43,210 bases of DNA from Halalkalibacterium ligniniphilum (GTDB lineage Bacteria; Bacillota; Bacilli; Bacillales; Bacillaceae_D): assembly GCF_000334155.1 (NCBI RefSeq), contig NZ_ANNK01000120.1:1-43210 (forward strand), written 5' to 3'. The notes under the pieces are model-generated. The model ran no database searches. It saw only the letters and a program-made list of their open reading frames with translations, and was not told the origin of the DNA. Below are positions 7,341 through 16,160 of the stretch, in pieces; within the stretch, counting starts at the first letter, position 1, and each line of letters opens with the position of its first letter. The position numbers were made by a program, and so were the translations under genes.

Positions 7341-8249
7341 TTATCCCGCTGGTGCTGGTTCAGGTTCTACGTTAAACTTTACACCCTTTACCTTTTGCTC
7401 AATTAAGAATGCATCCCAATATTTCCGCTCGTAGTACAAGTGTTTTCCGCCCGTGGTAGCACTAGGTTCATCTAAAGAAACAAACTCATATTTTTGCGGA
7501 GTAATGACTGCAATTGGATGAATTAAAATCATATTAATTTGTCGTGCAGCTGGGTCAGGAACCGCACCGTCAGTAAAGTTATAAAGAGTTTTCATGCGGC
7601 TAGAAGGAACCGTCTCGAGTGTCACCTCGTCAAGCGAACGCACATTTCGATTGATAGCCGACGCTTCGCCTTTCACTTCTAAAGTACGTTGAATCTTTTC
7701 AGCATTCTTTAATACTTTTTTGACAGCAGGCGTCACATATAAAATACGACCTTCCTGCGGTACTTCTGCTTCGTCCATTTCCTCCATCATGTCGTCAAAA
7801 ATCGCTAAAGCTGTAGCTTCTGTTACAACCTCAGTATTCACTGCCTCTCCGTAAGCTGTGTACTCTGCGAATAACTTTGATGCAATGTATTTATCCATCT
7901 CAGGAATCTTGTGTTCATCATTAAACACTCTTGTAATGTTAGCGATCGTAAGCGCCATGTTTGTTTCATCAACGTCTTGCGGATCGACAAGTGTTTTGAA
8001 CTCACGATCATGTTCAAGCGTTTTCGGGATCCATTGATTATCCACTCGGCGTGTGTAGTTCCCCATCACATCACGATCGACATCTACAAAACCGCCTGTT
8101 GTGATATTAGGAATCTGAATCGTCTTTGCGCTCGTCCATCGGATGTTAGCGTTGTTTGGTGAAGCATAAAGCGCACTAAACGCTAACCCTTGAGAAAATT
8201 TTTGTTGTAGTGCTTGTTGGTACATTTCAGCATAGTTTACTGGTGGCAT
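7341..8249 (-). CDS. major capsid protein
   Basis: 302 residues starting MPPVNYAEMYQQALQQKF, a pattern typical of A118/PBSX-like HK97-fold capsid proteins (AFSALYASPNN, FVDVDRDVMGNYTRR, KHLYYERKYWDAFLI). Directly follows the scaffold gene. The C-terminus is a Pro/Glu tail (EPEPAPAG). No frameshift extension is apparent. Confidence 0.93.
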   Translation of the reverse strand: MPPVNYAEMYQQALQQKFSQGLAFSALYASPNNANIRWTSAKTIQIPNITTGGFVDVDRDVMGNYTRRVDNQWIPKTLEHDREFKTLVDPQDVDETNMALTIANITRVFNDEHKIPEMDKYIASKLFAEYTAYGEAVNTEVVTEATALAIFDDMMEEMDEAEVPQEGRILYVTPAVKKVLKNAEKIQRTLEVKGEASAINRNVRSLDEVTLETVPSSRMKTLYNFTDGAVPDPAARQINMILIHPIAVITPQKYEFVSLDEPSATTGGKHLYYERKYWDAFLIEQKVKGVKFNVEPEPAPAG

Positions 8250-8271
8250 ATCAAATCACTCCTGTTAATTT

Positions 8272-8955
8272 TTATTTAAATGCGTTTAACCATTGTTCCA
8301 CTTGCGTCTCTTGTTTCTTTTGGTGCTGGCCTTTTGAAAATGACGGCTTCTCTTCCTGTTCTTCTTGTTGTTGCTGTGCGAAGTGCGGATACTTTTCCAC
8401 GACTTTTGCAATGGCAGCATCCATATCCATGTCGTCACTAACCATTGTTTTAGCTAGTGTCACAACGTCCTCTACTGATTCAGCGAGAACCCCCGATTTC
8501 ATAGCACTAATTTGTGCCTTCAAATCAGTATTCTCTTCGCTTATCGTAGAATAGTTAGTTTCTAACTCTTGTAACCGCTCTGCTTGCTTTTGTTGTTCGG
8601 TCTTTTGCGACTCTTGCCATTCCTTGAACTTTTCCATCCCTTCCTTGGCATTTTCGAAATTCTCAACACCGAGTTGCTTTAGCAGTTTTTCTTGCTGCTT
8701 GCGAGTTTCTTTAGCAATGAGATTATTGACATCTTCTTGAGTAAATGTCTTTCCCTCTTGTGATTGCTGGTCACCAGTACCCGATTGAACGTCTGTTTTC
8801 TCTTGTTGTTGTGTATCTCCCCCAGTTTGGTTGTCGGCTTGCTGGTCGCCCTGTCCTTCTGTCGGTTCGCTAAAATGTCGTAGCTTCATAGGAATAAAAA
8901 ACTTCTCACCTTCAACCTTTGAGGTCGGTTGATTAACCTTCATATATTTTTCCAT
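8272..8955 (-). CDS. capsid scaffolding protein (DUF4355-like)
   Basis: 227 residues. Gln/Glu-rich low-complexity N-terminal part, then a long coiled coil (about residues 70-160), then a basic C-terminus, the usual form of scaffold proteins that guide capsid assembly. ATG 8955 is chosen because GGGAGG lies 9 nt upstream; a longer frame to 9042 would overlap the Tad2 gene and reads unlike a scaffold. Confidence 0.88.
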   Translation of the reverse strand: MEKYMKVNQPTSKVEGEKFFIPMKLRHFSEPTEGQGDQQADNQTGGDTQQQEKTDVQSGTGDQQSQEGKTFTQEDVNNLIAKETRKQQEKLLKQLGVENFENAKEGMEKFKEWQESQKTEQQKQAERLQELETNYSTISEENTDLKAQISAMKSGVLAESVEDVVTLAKTMVSDDMDMDAAIAKVVEKYPHFAQQQQEEQEEKPSFSKGQHQKKQETQVEQWLNAFK

Positions 8956-9034
8956 CGTTTTTAACCTCCCATAAGGGTATTTGTCCTTTCGTTTCTTTAA
9001 CGCCTTGCCGAATAAAAGGCACAAAAAATAACCG

Positions 9035-9307
9035 TTATTCAACGACTTCCCAATCTTCTGCTAGTACATCATTTATTGACGGAACCCACATAGCATGAGA
9101 CCCCTGTGCTGTTTTAATTTGCAAATACGGCTCACACTTAAACAATTCCCCTTCTTTCATTCCCCACGCTTCTGCTGTCTGCTTATTACAAGGGATCCCC
9201 TGAGGATATCCTTTTTGGAAAACAACAAACATACCTTTTCCATTCCAACCAGTTCTACCTAATTTACAACCTTGCTTTAAATTTTCTAATGCTTGTTCGA
9301 AATTCAT
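9035..9307 (-). CDS. tad2: Tad2-family (DUF2829) anti-Thoeris protein
   Basis: 90 residues with the DUF2829 signature: FEQALENLKQG, then RTGWNGKGMFVVFQKG, then EPYLQIK, and a terminal AMWVPSINDVLAEDWEVVE. Members of this family (Tad2 of SPO1 and others) bind the cyclic ADP-ribose-type signal made by Thoeris and so block abortive infection. It lies between minor capsid and scaffold genes and is not structural. Family assignment is strong; activity is inferred. Confidence 0.85.
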   Translation of the reverse strand: MNFEQALENLKQGCKLGRTGWNGKGMFVVFQKGYPQGIPCNKQTAEAWGMKEGELFKCEPYLQIKTAQGSHAMWVPSINDVLAEDWEVVE

Positions 9308-9312
9308 CTAAA

Positions 9313-9543
9313 TCACCCTTTAACTTCAATATCGCAATTTTCATTTGTAGCAACTTCCCAATCATCTTCAAGAATGCCACTCACGGTAAAAAGAATGTCC
9401 TTTGTATCTTGAAAGTCGATTACCTCACCCGTTTTTGCGTGGATTTCGATTTTTCCATATTTATAAACCCAATACCCTCGCCAAACCTTTCGTTTGATTG
9501 GCGTTCCAGCTATGAACGTTGGAAATAATTCTTTGAATGTCAT
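9313..9543 (-). CDS. second Tad2-like protein (divergent)
   Basis: 76 residues with the same outline as its neighbour: FKELFPTFIAGTPIKRKVW, a KIEIHAKTGEV middle, and ILEDDWEV near the end. It is shorter and lacks the NGKGM loop and PYLQIK segment, so ligand choice may differ or binding may be lost. The start overlaps the stop of the minor capsid gene (ATGA). The tandem arrangement suggests duplication and divergence. Confidence 0.7.
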   Translation of the reverse strand: MTFKELFPTFIAGTPIKRKVWRGYWVYKYGKIEIHAKTGEVIDFQDTKDILFTVSGILEDDWEVATNENCDIEVKG

Positions 9544-10676
9544 AACCTATTTCCTCCTCCAACATTTGGATTATTTATCGCTAACTGCTCACGATTACTT
9601 CTTCTTGTTCTACCAGTCTCACTTATAAACTCACGTATATTAGCTTGTCGTTCCCTAACCTTGCTTTTAGCCATCGCAACGCCTTCTTCATCACCCATTG
9701 CGCTCATCATGTTTAATTCACGCTTGGCATATCGTATCTGACGTTCCAAATAACGCTGTTTCTGCGATTCTTTATAGGCCGTGTCATTTTCTTCTTTCGT
9801 GAAATCATGAGGACGTGGTATCGATACACCTTCGACAAACGGGTAAAAAACATGTCCGCAATTGATCCCCCTCAATCCAGCTAACTCGCCATAGCTTGTT
9901 TCCGACAAAGGGGGGTACTTGTCACTAGTGCCACTCCTACTGAATATCCGCCCTTGAAACGGTGCGCATCTTGGTCTAGCTCCGATATGGCTGGATACTT
10001 CAACTAGATCAATCTCATAATCATCCATCCTTGCGAACTGCATTTCATTTGCTACGTTGTTAGATGTTGTTCGAATGACCATATTCACATAAGCTTCTGT
10101 CGACCACTCTTTCCCTGCTCTGTCTACTAAAGCAGGGATCCCTTTATTCGCCCACTTACTAGCAACCTCTCTAACGGCTTGTTGCGGCGTTTTAACCCCT
10201 GTAATCACTAAAGCATTCGCTTCGTTTAAAATGCCCACATACGCTGTTTCTGACTGTTGTAGCATGGTCGAATTAATGAGATTAAAAGATTGTCTCGCTT
10301 GATTTTGGTAAACATCAAGGATGTTTCTAATTACAGGAGAATCGCCTGCCGGTGGTCTAATCACATGACCGGACCTAACAGCGTCATCTAACGATCTATC
10401 CGTTTCGGCTATGCTCCTATAGCCTTCTTTCTCGAGAAGTTCAGATATTTCATCGATCGCCAAGCCGCTATACCTTGCAATCGTAATTAGATTTTCTTGA
10501 GTTAACTTATTCAACTGCGATAACTTAATAAGCTGCCACGATTCAAAATCACCATCGATCAGCAGCTCCCTGTCTCTTCTAAGTTTTTTCCCTATGTTAG
10601 TCAGGATTTCATCTTCAATTCTCAAATAAATGTCCGTAATCGGCTGTGCTACCCTTTGGTTACGCTCAGGATTCAT
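9540..10676 (-). CDS. phage minor capsid protein 2 (head morphogenesis)
   Basis: 378 residues (Phage_min_cap2 family). N-terminal helical part, central RTTSNNVANEMQFARMDDY, then DLVEVSSHIGARPRCAPFQG with GINCGHVFYPF, a Cys/His-rich segment typical of this family. Stop/start overlap with the portal gene indicates translational coupling. It is packaged in a few copies in related phages. Confidence 0.9.
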   Translation of the reverse strand: MNPERNQRVAQPITDIYLRIEDEILTNIGKKLRRDRELLIDGDFESWQLIKLSQLNKLTQENLITIARYSGLAIDEISELLEKEGYRSIAETDRSLDDAVRSGHVIRPPAGDSPVIRNILDVYQNQARQSFNLINSTMLQQSETAYVGILNEANALVITGVKTPQQAVREVASKWANKGIPALVDRAGKEWSTEAYVNMVIRTTSNNVANEMQFARMDDYEIDLVEVSSHIGARPRCAPFQGRIFSRSGTSDKYPPLSETSYGELAGLRGINCGHVFYPFVEGVSIPRPHDFTKEENDTAYKESQKQRYLERQIRYAKRELNMMSAMGDEEGVAMAKSKVRERQANIREFISETGRTRRSNREQLAINNPNVGGGNRL

Positions 10677-12160
10677 TATGCATCAACTCGGTTCATGCCA
10701 AAAAAGTCTATTGTCTCCGCTGTCGCTGTTTGATTCTCGGCCGCAATCTCTTTCATCAACTGTTCAGCTTCTTGCTCTGATAATCCATGTATTTTCATGA
10801 TTGCCCTTTTCTTTGATGTGAGCTTGTTAGATACGAGCTGTACTTGTTTATTAATCTCGGCTGTCTGATCCTCGGCTATTGAGTCATCAAATGTGACTGT
10901 TACCTCCCAACCCTCTTTCGGTCGCTCGAACACTTCATACAATTCAGCAGTTTGGATGATGCAGTCAATTAACTCGGTTAACCCAGCTTCAATTATGTTT
11001 TCGTGAGATTGCTTCGATTTGAACGTCTTGCTATTCTCACTAACAACCTCGGTGGCGGTTTTCATACTCTTTCCGTCGAAAGTAAAAGCCCCTGTGCTGA
11101 ACCCCGTTTGAGTAGCGAGTAAATTAAGATAAGAATTAATCGCAGCAATATGTTCTTCTACCCGTAACTCAACGGTGTTGTCATGAATTTTCATTTCATC
11201 CATACTACCAGTACCCATCGCTTGATACACTTCATCATCAGCATCAAAATAACGGTTCATGTTCCCGTCCTCATCCACTACCATCTTCACAGCAGAAGCC
11301 GGAACGATAATTCGCCTTTTTCCTAGCCTGAACTCCCTCTGATAACTATCAAACGCAATATCGAGAGATTTAAGTGTATCTAGTGCGTTGGCAAAGAGAG
11401 AAATACCAAGAGGACTATGCATGTCAATGTTATTAGCAATGTTTGGTCGAAAGTAAACGAAATTAGCACGCTTGAAAGCCTTTATTTTTACCTCTTTTTC
11501 TAAGTCTGGATAAAGTTCAGAGAGCGGAACCTTTTTTCCTAGATCACTGTTGTTGTCGCTTACGAATAACTCGTTTTTAATGACATATTCCTTACCTTCC
11601 CACAGATGCCATTCAAGGTGAGTGTACTTTTTCTTCCCTTTGCGGATCTCGTTAGGGAATACCGCTTCATGGATGCCTTGGTTATCCCAGCTAACCGGAA
11701 TGAAGCAATCAGCAGTCACGTAAGAAAGCTTAAGCTTCCCATCGCTAAAATATGGCTTGATGACCATTCCACCAAGCGCAAACTGAAACTCAAGGTAATC
11801 CTGGAATCGTTTGACGAATTTATTTTGATCAAACACATTCTTAATATTTTTTGATAATTCCTCGTCAGATATATTGATCTCACACCGCTCATTAAATATG
11901 AGCGAAGCCATCTCTTGCGCTACCACTTTCGGCATCCCTAACGTACCCATACGACGTTTCTTCGTGCCGTTGATTGTATTGTATTTCAAATCATGCCAAT
12001 CGCTAAAATAGCCTTGGTAGAGTGCTTTCCATTTGTCAATGTGCTTGTAATATTCATCGTCCATTGGAATCTGTTTTAGCTGCGATAAGCTCTTAATATT
12101 TTTTACGAGTCCCATTCTCTGCATCACCCCCTTAAAGAAGCCTTTAATTTTGTGGAACAT
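10676..12160 (-). CDS. portal protein (A118 type)
   Basis: 494 residues starting MFHKIKGFFKGVMQRMGL. Family marks include DKWKALYQGYFSDWHDL, KRRMGTLGMPKVVAQEMASL, and FSTGAFTFDGKSMKTATEVVS in the C-terminal third. The portal is the ring at the head vertex through which DNA passes. Follows terminase, overlaps the minor capsid gene by one base. Confidence 0.95.
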   Translation of the reverse strand: MFHKIKGFFKGVMQRMGLVKNIKSLSQLKQIPMDDEYYKHIDKWKALYQGYFSDWHDLKYNTINGTKKRRMGTLGMPKVVAQEMASLIFNERCEINISDEELSKNIKNVFDQNKFVKRFQDYLEFQFALGGMVIKPYFSDGKLKLSYVTADCFIPVSWDNQGIHEAVFPNEIRKGKKKYTHLEWHLWEGKEYVIKNELFVSDNNSDLGKKVPLSELYPDLEKEVKIKAFKRANFVYFRPNIANNIDMHSPLGISLFANALDTLKSLDIAFDSYQREFRLGKRRIIVPASAVKMVVDEDGNMNRYFDADDEVYQAMGTGSMDEMKIHDNTVELRVEEHIAAINSYLNLLATQTGFSTGAFTFDGKSMKTATEVVSENSKTFKSKQSHENIIEAGLTELIDCIIQTAELYEVFERPKEGWEVTVTFDDSIAEDQTAEINKQVQLVSNKLTSKKRAIMKIHGLSEQEAEQLMKEIAAENQTATAETIDFFGMNRVDA

Positions 12161-12171
12161 GTCATCACCGC

Positions 12172-12438
12172 CTATTCTTTGACAACTTCATATGTTTTCT
12201 CAAAGATATCTGGTTTACATGGATAAAACTCCCCATTTATACCCTTGATAATGTAATCCCCTACATTGGCTGTCATTTCACCTTCGAGCGTCTCTATAAA
12301 TAAAGCCACCGTCTCGCGTTCTCCCATCACTTTTAATTTATCTAATGGTTTATCGACAAAACGCTCTATTTCTTCTTCGTTTTTGCCTGTGAATTGAACA
12401 GCTTCAATAACCACTGGTTTCTTTCGATATTTTGGCAC
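12172..12438 (-). CDS. conserved phage protein of unknown function
   Basis: 88 residues ([17 protein letters not shown] start; [20 protein letters not shown] near the end). This two-part pattern recurs in many phages, but its role is not known to me. It sits between terminase and portal, an unusual place, so it may be a moron. Confidence 0.7.
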   Translation of the reverse strand: MPKYRKKPVVIEAVQFTGKNEEEIERFVDKPLDKLKVMGERETVALFIETLEGEMTANVGDYIIKGINGEFYPCKPDIFEKTYEVVKE

Positions 12439-12511
12439 TTTAACAACCCCCTAAAATTTAAGTTCTAACTTTTACAAATTGTGATTAACGTAATACTGAA
12501 ATCCGTCACTC

Positions 12512-13792
12512 TTACAGCACATATTTTCTATAGAAATAATTGTTGGCATATCTCGCCTCATCCATCGCATGATTATTCTCATCTACAGGCTTGCCATTGT
12601 CATCTCGACAGTACATCCCTATCTCTTTGATAAAGTTGTAGTGGTCGTATTCCTCTGTTTCCAGTAGCAATAATTGTTCGTTTGTAATAGCGCTCTGCAT
12701 TCGCTCAATCCCTACCTCAATCCCCTTTGAAGATCCCTTTATATCCTTCGAGTTATTATCAGCTGGACTCGTTATGATTCCCAACATATGCAACTCTTCT
12801 CGTAATGACTTACAGGCCGGATCGATAAACACTTCTGAGCGAACCATATCAAATTTCTCTTGGCACCATAGAATGAAAGTCTTGATTTCTTTAGCGTAGG
12901 TACTCATTGCTTTTACTTGACCCGTGTCGGAACCACTATGGTAATAATGAGCAACCCTATTTAGTTTGTAATCATATTGCCTCTTCTTCCCTTTATGCCT
13001 CGTGACGATGTTGCAACTAACGCTAGTAGCATCGCTCTGACCACCGTCACCAGAGAAGTACATTTCTATCTTTCTGCCTTCAAGCTTCTGTTTGATGTTC
13101 TTTTTCATGTCAAACATGCTGTAAATCACACCACTTGGGATAACACGCTTGCCATACCAATCACGTTGCAACAAGTAAGGGTTCTTTTTCAGCGTTTCGT
13201 ATATCTCCTGTTTTCGTTCTTCTGTGATAATTGGGTTATCGTCAATGGTCCAATGCACCCAACGTGTCTTTTGAACCTCGAATACCTCTTTTATCACTGG
13301 ATGATTAGGGGCAGGAGGATTAAGGTCTGCCAAGTGGTAACGCATCTTAGCAGCAAACGTCCGCCGGAAGCACTCTTGAATCATATCCATGTGCAATAGG
13401 TCTATCTCACAAAAGGCTACAGAACCTAACGACATACCAGTTATCGCTTTCTTACTGTCCGCTTTCCCTCCACCTTTGTAATACACCTTTTTCACTCCGT
13501 TGGGCGTGTGCAATTCTAAATGGTCGCCATTCTCATCATGCTTAATCTTGGCCAAGTCTCCAAATATATGAATAAGTCCAAATCCGTCACATTCCATAAA
13601 TAGCCGAAAGGCTTGCTCTTGGTTATAGGCGACAACTAAATGGTTTTCATCTGGCGTGGCAGCAAGATAGCGAGCATACTTAAATACTCCTGCTGTCGTC
13701 TTAGAAGAACGTGGCGTGCCCTCGTTAACTTCCAATGTCACATCAAAAGGAGCTTGTATGACTTGTTTCTGCTTAGGAGAGAAGTTAATCAT
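12512..13792 (-). CDS. terL: terminase large subunit (PBSX type)
   Basis: 426 residues. Packaging ATPase and nuclease. Walker A-like loop EGTPRSSKTT (near residue 26), Walker B-like VAFCEIDLLH (near 125), motif DLNPPAP. The C-terminal RNase H-like nuclease has acidic residues in FSGDGGQSDAT, FIDPACKSL and AMDEARYA. Overlaps terS by 8 bases. Confidence 0.95.
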   Translation of the reverse strand: MINFSPKQKQVIQAPFDVTLEVNEGTPRSSKTTAGVFKYARYLAATPDENHLVVAYNQEQAFRLFMECDGFGLIHIFGDLAKIKHDENGDHLELHTPNGVKKVYYKGGGKADSKKAITGMSLGSVAFCEIDLLHMDMIQECFRRTFAAKMRYHLADLNPPAPNHPVIKEVFEVQKTRWVHWTIDDNPIITEERKQEIYETLKKNPYLLQRDWYGKRVIPSGVIYSMFDMKKNIKQKLEGRKIEMYFSGDGGQSDATSVSCNIVTRHKGKKRQYDYKLNRVAHYYHSGSDTGQVKAMSTYAKEIKTFILWCQEKFDMVRSEVFIDPACKSLREELHMLGIITSPADNNSKDIKGSSKGIEVGIERMQSAITNEQLLLLETEEYDHYNFIKEIGMYCRDDNGKPVDENNHAMDEARYANNYFYRKYVL

Positions 13793-14618
13793 TTTCTTTC
13801 ACCACATCGATAAGAGCTTCAAGTAAAGAAGTATCTTTTTTGGCACCTTTTATTAATTCCGCTCTCGCTTTAGCGAAGTCTGTTTCTGCCTTAAGCTTTT
13901 CTTCTTGCAGCTTTTTCTTATCATTCTCAGATAGAAGGTCGAAGTATTTCGTCAACATTTCAAGAGCTTTCATCTTGTCTGCGAGTTTGACGGATATGCC
14001 ATCTTTGCCTTGTTTGACCTCAGTAACAACGGTACCGTCAATTTCGGATGACTCTTTAAAATCTACATAATTGTAAAATTCTTTAATAGGCTTCCTACCA
14101 TCCTCTGTATCCTCATAATCGACAATGACCTCTTTCTTACCAAAAGTAGCAAAGTCCGTTATATCCGCAAAAGCAATATCAATGTACTTCTGTAGGACAG
14201 CTTGAGCATCTAAAAAAACGCCTGATTGCTGTTCAGCTTTCAGACGTTCGATTTCTTCGGATATCTTAGGATTTCTTAGACTTCTATGACCTTCAACCAT
14301 CGCTGTACTATAAGCGCATCCGTAAGCCTTTTGATATGCTTTGGTCGCATTATAATACTTGATGTAATAAAGACAGAACATCTTTTGTCTGTCGTTTAAA
14401 TCATCATTCTCTATAATCGGCTGAGGGGTTGCATCCCTCTGTTGATTGGTTGCAACCTTCTTTGGTTTGGTTGCATCCTTTTTAGGTGCATCCCTCTCCC
14501 ATCCTTCACGACTCTTTCTGCTTTTAAGAGTACCTAACTTTATATCATGTTTCTCAGCAAGTGCCTTTAATGTGATGGTGGTTGTCTCGTATTCTTTTCT
14601 TATCTCTTCCCAATTCAT
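13785..14618 (-). CDS. terS: terminase small subunit
   Basis: 277 residues. N-terminal HTH (MNWEEIRKEYETTTITLKAL, HDIKLGTLKSRK) of the phage terminase type, a lysine/Asn linker, then the Terminase_2 core (LNDRQKMFCLYYIKYYNATK, AYQKAYGCAYSTA). It recognises phage DNA for packaging. The C-terminus is a charged coiled coil that probably contacts TerL. First gene of the late operon after a terminator. Confidence 0.93.
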   Translation of the reverse strand: MNWEEIRKEYETTTITLKALAEKHDIKLGTLKSRKSREGWERDAPKKDATKPKKVATNQQRDATPQPIIENDDLNDRQKMFCLYYIKYYNATKAYQKAYGCAYSTAMVEGHRSLRNPKISEEIERLKAEQQSGVFLDAQAVLQKYIDIAFADITDFATFGKKEVIVDYEDTEDGRKPIKEFYNYVDFKESSEIDGTVVTEVKQGKDGISVKLADKMKALEMLTKYFDLLSENDKKKLQEEKLKAETDFAKARAELIKGAKKDTSLLEALIDVVKEND

Positions 14619-14712
14619 TACATAGCACCTACCTCCTACACTGTTTTATTTACTCTCCACAAGACACAAACAGCAAGATTGCGACTCTACACTATTCGAT
14701 TGCGCCTTGTTG

Positions 14713-14742
14713 ACAATAAATAAAAGCACCCCGAAGGATGCT
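14713..14742 (-). terminator. terminator before late operon
   Basis: Minus strand AGCATCC-TTCG-GGGTGCT, 7-bp stem with TTCG loop, followed by TTTATTTATT. It separates the small gene at 14750 from terS and implies an independent late promoter in 14619-14712. The best candidate there, TTGTCA with TAGTGT at 16 nt, is weak, as expected for an activator-dependent promoter. Confidence 0.8.
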
Positions 14743-14749
14743 GTTTTAA

Positions 14750-14989
14750 TTACCCGATTTCATTTCTTCGCTCTAATTCTTTATACTCTTCTTCACTCAC
14801 ACCTAAAAGATCCATCATCGAATCTTTTTGTACACTTTCAAAGTGATCACTTATTTCTTTTGAAAAAACATCATGGTCGACAACTTCTTTTTCAACCAAA
14901 ATCTTTAATAACGCTTTTTCTCTCGCCTCTAACTCAATCACTCTGACCACTAATCTAGTTAAAATTTGATCCGTGTTTTCCACCATCAT
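14750..14989 (-). CDS. small coiled-coil protein
   Basis: 79 residues, helical (LVVRVIELEAREKALLKILV; EEEYKELERRNEIG). Four ATG codons in a row at 14984-14995 follow AAGGGAG; the third, spaced 6 nt, is chosen. Function not recognised. Confidence 0.6.
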   Translation of the reverse strand: MMVENTDQILTRLVVRVIELEAREKALLKILVEKEVVDHDVFSKEISDHFESVQKDSMMDLLGVSEEEYKELERRNEIG

Positions 14990-15107
14990 CATCATCTCCC
15001 TTCTACCCACAAATTCGGCAAAAAAAGAGGAAATCCCTGCAAAATTATCTTGCAATTCAGATTTATCGCCTGTACCATTTAGTTATGCGCTTTTTCTATT
15101 TTATATA

Positions 15108-15139
15108 ATAGTCAGGTTTGGGGAACCTGGCTATTTTTT
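15108..15139 (+). terminator. hairpin with plus-strand T run
   Basis: ATAGTCAGGTT and AACCTGGCTAT pair (11 bp, one wobble) around TGGGG, followed by TTTTTT on the plus strand, opposite to the genes. A TATAAT (15104-15109) stands directly before it. It overlaps the 3' end of the 35-residue gene. Confidence 0.6.
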
Positions 15140-15219
15140 ATGCACCTAGGAAACATACACAATATCTTCTTATCGTTTATCTTCGTACCCCATACACACC
15201 CTTTACATTTGTTTTTCAT
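15112..15219 (-). CDS. small Cys-rich phage protein
   Basis: 35 residues beginning MKNKCKGCVWGTKI, with CKGC and, further on, CMFPRC. This spacing is common in small Bacillus phage proteins and suggests metal binding. AGGAG lies 7 nt before ATG 15219. The end overlaps the hairpin at 15108-15139. Confidence 0.7.
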   Translation of the reverse strand: MKNKCKGCVWGTKINDKKILCMFPRCIKNSQVPQT

Positions 15220-15244
15220 GTTCATTCTCCTATGTTTGTTTTAA

Positions 15245-15316
15245 AGCCCCTAGCAGGAATCGAACCCACATTGACGGAATAGAAACCCGTTGTCTTATCC
15301 GTTAGACGATAGAGGC
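15245..15316 (-). tRNA. tRNA-Arg (anticodon UCU)
   Basis: Cloverleaf on the minus strand: acceptor GCCTCTA/TAGGGGC, D stem GTCT/AGAC, anticodon stem ACGGG/TCCGT with loop TTTCTAT, T stem GTGGG/CCTGC with TTCGATT. Anticodon TCT at 15281-15283 reads AGA. CCA is not encoded. Lies between late regulator and terminase and probably supplements rare arginine codons in late expression. Confidence 0.93.
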
Positions 15317-15318
15317 AT

Positions 15319-15376
15319 AATAAAAACACCTGCCGCAATTATAAGCTCTCACTTTTTGCGACAAGTGTTTTTTAAA
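15319..15376 (-). terminator. long hairpin upstream of tRNA-Arg
   Basis: AACACTTGTCGCAA and TTGCGGCAGGTGTT pair over 14 bp (with wobbles) around a 17-nt loop. T runs follow on both strands, so it can terminate in either direction. It ends 9 bases before the tRNA. Confidence 0.7.
15338..15364 (-). promoter_or_regulatory. candidate tRNA promoter inside the hairpin
   Basis: Minus strand TTGTCG (15359-15364), 15-nt spacer, TATAAT (15338-15343). The -10 box lies in the hairpin loop and right arm. The spacer is short, so this is tentative. Confidence 0.45.
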
Positions 15377-15458
15377 TTGTTTTCGCCCCGCAACCACCTA
15401 GGATACAACCGTCTTTTATTTTGACGATTGGGTTGAAGCGAATACCATCTCCTTTCAT
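15372..15458 (-). CDS. possible 28-residue ORF
   Basis: ATG 15458 opens a short frame (MKGDGIRFNPIVKIKDGCIL, then a Gly-Cys-rich end). No good ribosome site precedes it; AAAGGAG lies just inside. Low support. Confidence 0.25.
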   Translation of the reverse strand: MKGDGIRFNPIVKIKDGCILGGCGAKTI

Positions 15459-15592
15459 CGTGGTTTAGCATAAAAAATGGACCACTCAGGAGATTACATA
15501 CTAACTTTTTCACCTACTATCATAGTAACAGGGTTTTACCCCCCAAAACTGCAAATTTACTGCAAATAACGATCGTGCTATAAATCAGTTTC

Positions 15593-15703
15593 TTAATTCC
15601 TTATCACTTTCTTTAAAGTCCACTCAACGAATTTTGTAAATGGGTGTCTCCAAAAAAACAAAGTCCACAGTCTCCTAATCCTTCTTTTTTCATGTTCGTT
15701 CAT
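15593..15703 (-). CDS. small basic protein
   Basis: 36 residues, Arg/Trp/Phe-rich (MNEHEKRRIRRLWTLFFWRH start). AAAGGGTG lies 5-6 nt before ATG. Function unknown. The stretch 15459-15592 to its left shows no gene. Confidence 0.45.
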   Translation of the reverse strand: MNEHEKRRIRRLWTLFFWRHPFTKFVEWTLKKVIRN

Positions 15704-15736
15704 TTTTTCACCCTTTCTTAATGAACATCATTCGTC

Positions 15737-16159
15737 TTATCTCCAACCTACCCTTTCAGCGATAGCATCAATAATCATATTTCGGTAGTTATACACCGTT
15801 CTTTCGCTAATGTTGCACTCAAGTGCGATCCTTTCCCAGCTAAACCCTCTACGCCCATTCCAGTACCGCAACCGTATGAGTTTCTTTTGCGATTCCTCTA
15901 ACTGCTCGTACACGCTCTCTATTGCGTCTGAAATCTCTTCTAAATTACGCAAGGTCTTGTTGGTTGTTAAGCGAGTGGCGATTTGTTCAGTAGGGCGAGA
16001 AGCCACTCTTACGCTATTGCTCCCCATCCCCACATTTTCATCTATTTCAGTATCATTCATGATTTGCTCTCTTAGCCTTTTAATCTCTTTTTTTGTATCG
16101 GGATATGCGTACAATTCCGCTTCCACATGTTTGAATGTCGCTTTTCTTAGTGCTGTCAT
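15737..16159 (-). CDS. RinA/ArpU-family phage transcriptional regulator
   Basis: 140 residues starting MTALRKATFKHVEAELYAY, the standard opening of RinA-like late regulators. DTKKEIKRLREQIM follows. The C-terminal sigma-region-4-like HTH reads IRLRYWNGRRGFSWERIALE, then NISERTVYNYRN. RinA activates the late (terminase onward) operon in staphylococcal phages; position before terS fits. ATG 16159 has GGAGGGG upstream. Confidence 0.9.
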   Translation of the reverse strand: MTALRKATFKHVEAELYAYPDTKKEIKRLREQIMNDTEIDENVGMGSNSVRVASRPTEQIATRLTTNKTLRNLEEISDAIESVYEQLEESQKKLIRLRYWNGRRGFSWERIALECNISERTVYNYRNMIIDAIAERVGWR

Positions 16160-16160
16160 C

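Noticed and set aside
12977-13399. 140-residue plus-strand frame
   Set aside because: Antisense shadow of the terminase large subunit; no ribosome site or domain.
15245-15316. tRNA-Arg as phage attachment site
   Set aside because: It lies deep within the prophage. The true boundary is in sigK.
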